From assembly GCA_948663505.1 (NCBI GenBank), contig CAPNAQ010000040.1, positions 1-11,658 on the forward strand: 11,658 nt of DNA. Direction: 5' to 3'. The notes below the pieces were generated by a model that saw only the letters and a program-made list of their open reading frames with translations, was not told the origin of the DNA and did not search any database. Position numbers and translations under genes: made by a program. The number at the start of each line of letters is the position of its first letter. The first letter of the stretch is position 1. This DNA comes from an uncultured Clostridia bacterium. GTDB lineage: Bacteria > Bacillota > Clostridia > TANB77 > CAG-508. Positions 1-5,499 of the stretch are shown here, in pieces.

Positions 1-3
1 TTA

Positions 4-13
4 ACCTCCTTTC
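4..13 (-). promoter_or_regulatory. Ribosome binding site of a gene starting beyond the left edge
   Basis: Read on the minus strand this is GAAAGGAGGT, a near-perfect complement of the 16S rRNA 3' end, followed by TAA at the window boundary. A start codon is expected within a few bases to the left, outside the window. The gene is therefore not visible, but it should lie on the minus strand downstream of trmL and be separated from it by a terminator. I found no convincing -35/-10 pair for it in positions 14-140. Confidence 0.6.
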
Positions 14-142
14 ACATCTTTATTTTATATTATTGATTTTTATTGCACGAAAATATTTGCAACTATAGAATAAAAATTATTGAAATATATTAAAATTTTT
101 TTGAATAATAATATTATTATTGATGTTTTTATATTAACATAA

Positions 143-182
143 AAAGGTAACAATTACAACATTTTTTGTAATTATTACCTTT
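143..182 (-). terminator. Intrinsic terminator of the mfd-methyltransferase-trmL operon
   Basis: Positions 143-159 pair with 166-182 as a 17-bp stem with a single C/A mismatch and a 6-base loop. On the minus strand the stem ends in a run of five Ts (145-141), which fits an intrinsic terminator for trmL transcripts arriving from the right. On the plus strand the tail is TTTATTATAAT, so weak bidirectional activity is possible. It lies about 50 bases past the trmL stop. The remaining bases between it and trmL show nothing else. Confidence 0.75.
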
Positions 183-231
183 ATTATAATATCTTTTTGT
201 AAATTAATGTCTATGCAAGTCGAAAAAGATT

Positions 232-735
232 CTATTTTGTATCAAAATATGAACTAATCTCCTCTAAACTATCAAATTCATTTTGTCTAAAAATATCATA
301 TAAAACAATTGATACAGAATTAGAAAGATTTAGAGATCTTAATGTAGGTCTCATTGGTATTCTTATTGTATTATTTATATATTTTTGTAAAATGTCCTCA
401 GGCAATCCTTTTGTTTCTTTACCAAATAAAATAAAAATCTCTTCCATACCTTTATATTCAGGCTCGCAATATACATGTTTTCCCTTTGTAGTAACAAAAA
501 ACATATTATTTTTATCTGGATTATATTTTTCTAAAAATTTTTTAAAAGATGTATGCTCTTCTATATTTAATTTATCCCAGTAATCTAAACCTGCTCTTTT
601 TACAGCCTTTTCATTTATACTAAATCCTAATGGATGTACCAAATGCAATTTAGCTCCTGTTGCAGCACATGTCCTTGCTATATTTCCTGTATTTTGTGGT
701 ATCTCTGGTTCAACTAAAACTACATTTAACTTCAC
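232..735 (-). CDS. trmL: tRNA (cytidine/uridine(34)-2'-O)-methyltransferase, TrmL type
   Basis: This is a compact SPOUT-class methyltransferase of 167 residues, close to the usual 155-165 of TrmL (YibK/CspR). The family uses S-adenosylmethionine to 2'-O-methylate the wobble base of certain leucine tRNAs in the cytoplasm. Visible motifs are VEPEIPQNTGNIAR at residues 8-21 (motif 1, Asn15 and Arg21), LFGKETKGLP at 103-112 (motif 2) and IPMRPTLRSLNLSNSVSIV at 126-144 (motif 3, part of the trefoil-knot cofactor site). There is no N-terminal substrate domain, as expected for TrmL. The start is GTG at 735. A GGAGGG lies about 12 bases upstream, which is a rather long spacing, but the protein begins where the family begins. 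It is the last gene of the operon, 69 bases after the preceding methyltransferase gene and followed by a terminator. Substrate assignment is by family, not proven here. Confidence 0.92.
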   Translation of the reverse strand: MKLNVVLVEPEIPQNTGNIARTCAATGAKLHLVHPLGFSINEKAVKRAGLDYWDKLNIEEHTSFKKFLEKYNPDKNNMFFVTTKGKHVYCEPEYKGMEEIFILFGKETKGLPEDILQKYINNTIRIPMRPTLRSLNLSNSVSIVLYDIFRQNEFDSLEEISSYFDTK

Positions 736-804
736 AACAATTACTTCCCTCCATTTTATTTATTTAATTATTAAAATTGATAATATATTAACTCTCATAA
801 AAAT

Positions 805-1599
805 CTATTTCATAAATAACATTTGCCTTACATATTCATATAAAATAACACCAGTAGCAACAGAAGCATTTAAACTTTCAGTTTTACCAATCATAGGAAT
901 TTTGACCTTTATATCTGAAATATTTTGAATATTCTGTTCAACTCCATTAGCCTCATTACCAATAACAATAACTTTTTTATTAAACTTCAAATCATATACA
1001 CTATTCTCTGTTTGTAAAGATGTGACAACTAAATCAAATTTATGTTTTTTAATTTCCTTTAATGATTTATCCAAATTCTCACATTCTATAATTCTAACTC
1101 TAAAAATAGCTCCCATTGTAGAACGAACAACCTTTGGACTATAACAATCTGCTGTTCCCTTTGATACTAGCACTTGATTTAATCCTACACTATCAATAGT
1201 CCTTAAAATTGTACCTAAATTTCCTGGATCTTGAATATCATCTAATGCAACAATAATATCTTGAGAATAATCTATTTGAGTTTGATTATTATTTATTCCA
1301 ATTATTGCTAACATTCCTTGAGGTGCATTTACATCAGTAATACTACTAAAAATCTTCTCAGTAACATAAACACACTCATATTTTGCTATTTCATACATTA
1401 AATCTTTTGGTATATTTGCCACATTTTGACAATTATCACAAATCACAATGTGTTTTATATCAGCCTTTTCTTCAATAGCTTCTTTTATTAATTTAATTCC
1501 TTCAATAATAAACTCCTTATTTATATCCCTATACTTTTTATCTTTTAATTTTTTTATATGTTTTATAAATTCATTATCTTTACTTGAAATTACTTGCAT
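805..1599 (-). CDS. TrmH/SpoU-family RNA 2'-O-ribose methyltransferase
   Basis: This 264-residue SPOUT methyltransferase transfers methyl from S-adenosylmethionine to a ribose 2'-OH of rRNA or tRNA. The N-terminal part (about 1-100) resembles the L30e-like substrate-binding domain of RlmB/YsgA-type proteins. The C-terminal catalytic domain has DDIQDPGNLGTILRT at 120-134 (motif 1, Asn127 and Arg133), VIGNEANGV at 212-220 (motif 2) and IPMIGKTESLNASVATGV at 234-251 (motif 3). I chose the ATG at 1599 because AAAGGAG sits 7 bases upstream (1613-1607). A GTG at 1644 would add 15 residues and overlap the mfd stop as GTGA, but it has no ribosome binding site and the extra residues look unlike the family start. 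It lies 41 bases after mfd and is evidently co-transcribed. The exact RNA target (23S rRNA is most common for this subgroup) cannot be read from the sequence. Confidence 0.9.
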   Translation of the reverse strand: MQVISSKDNEFIKHIKKLKDKKYRDINKEFIIEGIKLIKEAIEEKADIKHIVICDNCQNVANIPKDLMYEIAKYECVYVTEKIFSSITDVNAPQGMLAIIGINNNQTQIDYSQDIIVALDDIQDPGNLGTILRTIDSVGLNQVLVSKGTADCYSPKVVRSTMGAIFRVRIIECENLDKSLKEIKKHKFDLVVTSLQTENSVYDLKFNKKVIVIGNEANGVEQNIQNISDIKVKIPMIGKTESLNASVATGVILYEYVRQMLFMK

Positions 1600-1606
1600 A
1601 TATCTA

Positions 1607-1639
1607 CTCCTTTGCATGCCAAAAAAGGACGCCCCTTTT
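1607..1639 (-). promoter_or_regulatory. Possible attenuator/ribosome-binding-site switch between mfd and the methyltransferase gene
   Basis: On the minus strand AAAAGG (1639-1634) can pair with CCTTTT (1628-1623) around a 5-base loop, and the T run continues for two more bases. The same CCTTTT can instead pair with the AAAGG of the Shine-Dalgarno at 1613-1609. The two pairings exclude each other and the first helix sits directly after the mfd TGA. This is a short, low-energy structure. A regulatory role is inference. Confidence 0.25.
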
Positions 1640-1640
1640 G

Positions 1641-4600
1641 TCACGCTTCTATCACAAATTTTAAAAACTCAATAACATCATTTAATATCTGTCTTTCATT
1701 AGTAGTTCCAATTTCTAGAGTAATCATAGGTTTAATACCTGGAGAGAATTTTACTCTATTTTTATATCTATCAATCAATTTAGGAATATCAATATCAAAC
1801 TTGCTTTGCTCAAAAGTAAGTACTACAGAAGTTCTTTTACTTGATATTTTACTTATACATAATGGTTTTGATAAATACTTAATTCTTGCTATATCTAATA
1901 AATTCTCTAATTCTGATGGCATATTACCAAATCTATCTATTATTTCATCAACAACATTTTGTATATCTTCTTCTTTTCTACATAATGCTATATTCTGATA
2001 TACTTCTATTTTTTGTGCTGAGTCTAAAATGTATTCATCAGGTATGTAACTTGTGACATTTAAGTCTATTTGAATATCTATTTCTGGTTCTACTTCTATT
2101 CCTTGCATTTCTTTTACTACTTCATCTAATAAATTACAATATGTATCATATCCTACTTGTTCTAAATGTCCAGATTGGATTTCTCCAAGTAGACTTCCTG
2201 CTCCTCTTATTTCTAAGTCTCTCATTGCTATTTTAAATCCTGATCCAAATTCAGTAAATTCTTTTATTGCTTTTAATCTTTTGTCTGCAACTTCTGATAA
2301 CATTTTATCTTTTCTATATGTTATAAATGCATATGCTTGTCTGTTTGATCTTCCTACCCTTCCTCGTATTTGATATAATGCTGCTAATCCCATTCTATCT
2401 GCATTTTCTACTATTATTGTATTTGCATTTGCAATGTCTATTCCTGATTCCAATATTGTTGTACATACTAATACATTTGATTTTTTTTCAATAAAGTCTT
2501 TCATTATTTCTTCTATTTGTGTTCCTGCCATTTGCCCATGTGCATATAATACTTCTGCTTCTGGTACTAATCTTGATATTTCATCTGCTTTTTTTTGTAT
2601 ATTTTCTACATTGTTAAAAATATAAAATACTTGTCCTTCTCTTTCTAATTCTTTTGTTATTGCTTCTTTTATTACTTCTTGGTCATATTCTAACACATAT
2701 GTTTGCACTGGTTTTCTATTTTGTGGTGGCTCATATATTACAGACATATCTCTTATTCCTACAATTGACATGTGCATTGTTCTTGGTATTGGTGTCGCTG
2801 TCATTGTTAGTACATCTATATTTGATTTATATTGTTTTATTTTTTCTTTTGATTTTACTCCAAATCTGTGTTCCTCATCAATTATCAATAGTCCTATATC
2901 TTTGAATTCTATATCTTTACTTAATATTCTATGTGTTCCTATTACAATATCAACTTCTCCAAGTTTTAATTTTTTTATTACTTCCTTTTGATATTTTTGA
3001 CTTTTAAATCTATTTAATATTTCAACTTTTATTGGAAAATCTTTCATTCTGTCTCTAAATTCTTCATATTGTTGTTGTGCTAAAACTGTTGTTGGTACTA
3101 AATATGCTACTTGTTTATGATCCATTACTGCTTTAAATGCTGATCTTATTGCAACTTCTGTTTTTCCATATCCGACATCTCCACATAAAAGTCTATCCAT
3201 AGGTCTTTGATTTTCCATATCTTTTTTTACTTCTTCTATACATCTTAATTGATCATCTGTCTCTTGGTATGGAAATTGTCCTTCAAATTGTTGTTGCCAT
3301 GGTGTGTCTTTACTAAACGCATATCCTTTTGATTTTTCCCTTTTTGCATATAATTCTATTAATTCTCTTGCAACAGCTCTTAAATTATTTTTTACTTTTT
3401 CCTTTGTTTTTAACCAATCTTTACTTCCTAAACTATTTACAGGTGGATTGATACTATCTCCTCCTGTGTATTTTCTTATTGTATCTAATTGATTTGTTGG
3501 TACATATAATATTGCGTCATTTTTATATTTTAATTTTATATAATCTTTGGTTGTACCATCTGCGGTAATTGTATTTATTCCAACAAATATTCCTATTCCG
3601 TAATTTTTATGAACTACATAATCACCTATTTTTAAATCTGCAAATACTACTTTTTCTCCTTCTTTATATGCCTGATTTGCAAATGTTTTCTTCCTTTTGC
3701 CCCCATCTATTAAATCATCTGCTGATATTACTATCTGATTTATTTCAAAGTTTTCATATCCTTCTGTCATTTTTCCTATTGAAATTGTTACTATATTCTC
3801 TGTAGATTTTACTATTATTGTTTTATCTAATTTTTCTTCAATTTTACATATAATTTCTTGTTTCTCAAATAATTCTTTTAGTTTCTTAGCTTTTTCTTTT
3901 GTTTGTACAATTACATATATACTCTTTTTTTCTTTGTTCCATTTTTTTATATCATCAAATAAGTTTTCAATTTCGCTTTTATAATAATTAATTTCTCTAT
4001 ATTCAAAATTATATCTTTCTGCTTGTTTTTTTGTAATTGTATCTTGTTTTTCCAAATATATTAATTGATTTTTGTTTTCTAAATATTCTATATCTAACAT
4101 TGATATATTTTTTAATGCTTCTGGTACTATTTTCTCTTTTTCTATAAGATTTTTTATTAAGTTATTTGTATCTTGTATTATGTTTTTTTCTCTTTGTTCT
4201 ATTTTTCCTATTTCATCTATTAGTATTAAATAATTCTCAGATAAATATTCAATTAATGTTTGACTTTTTAAATAAAATTCATTAAAATATTTGTCTATTT
4301 TGCTTAAATAGTTCCCTGCTTTTATTTGTTCTATATCTTCTTGTAATATTTCTTCTTGTTTTCCTTCTGCTATGTTTTTTAAGATTCTTTCACATATTTT
4401 TTCTATTGAATCTTCTAATATGTATTCATGTGCTGGATATATCTTTACTTTTTCTATATTGTTTATTGATCTTTGACTACTTATACTGAAATTTCTTATT
4501 GAATCAACTTCATCTCCCCATAATTCTATTCTTACACCTGTTGATTCATTTACTGATATATCTATTATTCCTCCTCTTATACTAAATTGACCTCTTCCTT

Positions 4601-5102
4601 CTATTAAATCACTTCTTGAATATCCCAAATTTACTAATTTTTTCTTTATCTCCTCAAGATTACATATATCTCCTATTTTGAATTCTAGTATATTTCTAAA
4701 TAGTATATCTTTTGATGGTAATTTCTGCATTAGTGCTTCTATTGTTGTTACTATTATTAAATTTTTGTTTTCTTTAATTTTATTTAATGTTTCTATTCTT
4801 TCATATGGTAATTCTTTACTCTCTGCTACATAGTCATATGTTACTATTTCTTTTTTGGGAAAAAATACCACTTTGTCTTTTTCAAATGTTTGTATGTTTT
4901 CTATTATTTTTTTTGCTTGTATTTCATTGTATGTTACTAGCAATATTGGCTTTTTATTGTATTCATGTATTCCTGTTAATAGTTGTGCCATTCCAACGCT
5001 AGTTAAGCCCGATATTGATATCGGACTTTTTTGCGTTTCTATTTGTTTACTTAAATTTATAAATTTTGATGATTTGCCTAGCTCTCCTATTATTGTATTC
5101 AC
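1641..5102 (-). CDS. mfd: Transcription-repair coupling factor Mfd
   Basis: Mfd is the ATP-dependent DNA translocase that pushes stalled RNA polymerase off lesions and recruits UvrA for nucleotide excision repair. The length of 1153 residues is normal. Order seen: UvrB-like region at about 1-300 (PISISGLTSVGMAQ at 27-40; RGQFSIRGGIIDI at 170-182), a divergent lysine/glutamate-rich middle at about 300-450, a CarD-like RNA-polymerase-interacting domain near 490-545 (KIGDYVVHKNYGIGIFVGI), then the RecG-like translocase: Walker A GDVGYGKTEVA at 641-651, DEEH at 742-745, TMTATPIPRT at 767-776 and ESGIDIANANTIIVENADR at 885-903 with QIRGRVGRS at 911-919. The C-terminal regulatory domain is at about 1005-1115. 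The start is GTG at 5102, with AAAAGGA 11 bases upstream. It is the first gene of a three-gene operon and looks intact. Confidence 0.97.
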   Translation of the reverse strand: MNTIIGELGKSSKFINLSKQIETQKSPISISGLTSVGMAQLLTGIHEYNKKPILLVTYNEIQAKKIIENIQTFEKDKVVFFPKKEIVTYDYVAESKELPYERIETLNKIKENKNLIIVTTIEALMQKLPSKDILFRNILEFKIGDICNLEEIKKKLVNLGYSRSDLIEGRGQFSIRGGIIDISVNESTGVRIELWGDEVDSIRNFSISSQRSINNIEKVKIYPAHEYILEDSIEKICERILKNIAEGKQEEILQEDIEQIKAGNYLSKIDKYFNEFYLKSQTLIEYLSENYLILIDEIGKIEQREKNIIQDTNNLIKNLIEKEKIVPEALKNISMLDIEYLENKNQLIYLEKQDTITKKQAERYNFEYREINYYKSEIENLFDDIKKWNKEKKSIYVIVQTKEKAKKLKELFEKQEIICKIEEKLDKTIIVKSTENIVTISIGKMTEGYENFEINQIVISADDLIDGGKRKKTFANQAYKEGEKVVFADLKIGDYVVHKNYGIGIFVGINTITADGTTKDYIKLKYKNDAILYVPTNQLDTIRKYTGGDSINPPVNSLGSKDWLKTKEKVKNNLRAVARELIELYAKREKSKGYAFSKDTPWQQQFEGQFPYQETDDQLRCIEEVKKDMENQRPMDRLLCGDVGYGKTEVAIRSAFKAVMDHKQVAYLVPTTVLAQQQYEEFRDRMKDFPIKVEILNRFKSQKYQKEVIKKLKLGEVDIVIGTHRILSKDIEFKDIGLLIIDEEHRFGVKSKEKIKQYKSNIDVLTMTATPIPRTMHMSIVGIRDMSVIYEPPQNRKPVQTYVLEYDQEVIKEAITKELEREGQVFYIFNNVENIQKKADEISRLVPEAEVLYAHGQMAGTQIEEIMKDFIEKKSNVLVCTTILESGIDIANANTIIVENADRMGLAALYQIRGRVGRSNRQAYAFITYRKDKMLSEVADKRLKAIKEFTEFGSGFKIAMRDLEIRGAGSLLGEIQSGHLEQVGYDTYCNLLDEVVKEMQGIEVEPEIDIQIDLNVTSYIPDEYILDSAQKIEVYQNIALCRKEEDIQNVVDEIIDRFGNMPSELENLLDIARIKYLSKPLCISKISSKRTSVVLTFEQSKFDIDIPKLIDRYKNRVKFSPGIKPMITLEIGTTNERQILNDVIEFLKFVIEA
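5005..5032 (+). terminator. Terminator-like hairpin on the antisense strand inside the start of mfd
   Basis: On the plus strand CCGATAT (5009-5015) pairs perfectly with ATATCGG (5018-5024). The stem continues as AAG/CTT across one C/A mismatch and is followed by TTTTTT (5027-5032). This has the shape of an intrinsic terminator for antisense transcription. The same bases encode the conserved mfd residues around PISISG, so the palindrome could be a by-product of the coding sequence. Confidence 0.3.
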
Positions 5103-5143
5103 TTTTTTATCATTCCTTTTTATTTTTTGTCAATATATTTGCT

Positions 5144-5172
5144 ATTATAACATATATATTTTATAATTTCTA
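5144..5172 (-). promoter_or_regulatory. Promoter of the mfd operon
   Basis: On the minus strand there is a perfect TATAAT (5149-5144) preceded by TGT, making an extended -10 element, and TAGAAA (5172-5167) 17 bases further upstream as a 4-of-6 match to the -35 consensus. The start of transcription would be near 5137, giving a short leader of about 35 bases before the GTG of mfd. A TTGACA at 5133-5128 lies downstream of this and has no suitable -10 before the gene. Confidence 0.6.
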
Positions 5173-5191
5173 GATATTTTTATTTTTTCTA

Positions 5192-5220
5192 TTGCAATTT
5201 TATGTAAATTATGTTAAAAT
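5192..5220 (+). promoter_or_regulatory. Promoter of the small ORF/structured transcript
   Basis: TTGCAA (5192-5197) and TAAAAT (5215-5220) are 17 bases apart, with TGT just before the -10 hexamer (extended -10). The predicted start is about 5227. This promoter points right, away from mfd, and its -35 is about 20 bases from the -35 of the mfd promoter, so the two units are divergently transcribed. Confidence 0.6.
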
Positions 5221-5275
5221 AATATAGACATTAATATTTATTTTTACCCCATTTTTTTGGGGAGAAAGGAACTCT

Positions 5276-5452
5276 ATGAATAAAATAAGCATAATTAGTA
5301 CTTCTTCGTATTGCAAAAATTGCAATGGGCTATGTTGGGATAAAAATAATAAAAAAACCCAAGAAAATGCCAGAAAGAAGTTTGGAACGATTCCAAACAA
5401 ATGTGTTATTTCTAGCACGGGTAAGGACTTATGTCCTCACCAAGGCGTATAA
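5276..5452 (+). CDS. Small cysteine-containing protein of unknown function (58 aa)
   Basis: This short ORF has an ATG with AGAAAGGA five bases upstream, its own extended -10 promoter, and a TAA that falls 10 bases before a strong terminator, so it has every part of a monocistronic gene. The 58-residue product starts MNKISIISTSSYC and carries a Cys13-x2-Cys16-x3-Cys20 cluster followed by Trp21, then Cys43 and a C-terminal Cys53-Pro-His55. This spacing could bind a metal, but that is inference. The middle is basic (residues 23-35 rich in Lys/Asn). There is no signal peptide or membrane segment. Codon use differs from the neighbours: about a third of third positions are G or C, including TCG, GGG, ACC, GCC and ACG. 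I do not recognise a family. It may be a real small protein, a structured RNA with a chance ORF, or a dual-function RNA. Confidence 0.5.
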   Translation: MNKISIISTSSYCKNCNGLCWDKNNKKTQENARKKFGTIPNKCVISSTGKDLCPHQGV

Positions 5453-5462
5453 TAATCAAGCT

Positions 5463-5499
5463 GAAGATACTGACATGAGTCAGTATCTTCTATTTTTTT
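5463..5499 (+). terminator. Strong intrinsic terminator, shared by converging transcription units
   Basis: A perfect 12-bp stem (5463-5474 with 5479-5490) has a four-base ATGA loop and is followed by TATTTTTTT (5491-5499). It ends the plus-strand unit starting near 5227. The T run overlaps the TAA stop of topB, which arrives from the other side. In that direction the hairpin follows the topB stop by 7 bases but lacks a good T run, so it may only stabilise the topB 3' end or terminate weakly. Confidence 0.85.

Larger units (their letters stand above)
5227..5499 (+). ncRNA. Alternative reading: structured small RNA with tandem hairpins
   Basis: The transcript between promoter and terminator folds locally almost from end to end. 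Helices visible by eye: CCCC/GGGG at 5247-5262; ATTGCAA/TTGCAAT at 5310-5326; TTGGG/CCCAA at 5335-5362 with an outer GGC/GCC; TTTGGAA/TTCCAAA at 5381-5397; GTGTTA/TAGCAC (one G-U pair) at 5403-5418; GGT-AGGAC/GTCCT-ACC with one mismatch at 5420-5441; and the terminator stem at 5463-5490. The interior is richer in G+C than its surroundings, as is common for structured RNAs in AT-rich genomes. I do not recognise a known RNA class. The overlapping 58-codon ORF with a good ribosome binding site argues for coding, so both roles remain open. Confidence 0.3.

Noticed and set aside
1594..5002. Many plus-strand ORFs of 60-134 codons antisense to mfd
   Set aside because: They mirror A-rich mfd codons, giving Leu/Phe/Ile-rich products. 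None has a ribosome binding site or family resemblance.
5128..5133. TTGACA as -35 box of mfd
   Set aside because: A -10 element 17 bases downstream would overlap the mfd start codon region. The extended -10 TGTTATAAT further upstream fits better.
5209..5418. 69-codon minus-strand ORF between mfd and topB
   Set aside because: It is a hydrophobic antisense shadow with no ribosome binding site, and it ends inside the divergent promoter region.
5381..5441. tracrRNA-like element (TTTGGAACGATTCCAAA followed by hairpins and a terminator)
   Set aside because: The resemblance is superficial. There is no CRISPR repeat, no anti-repeat and no cas gene in the window.
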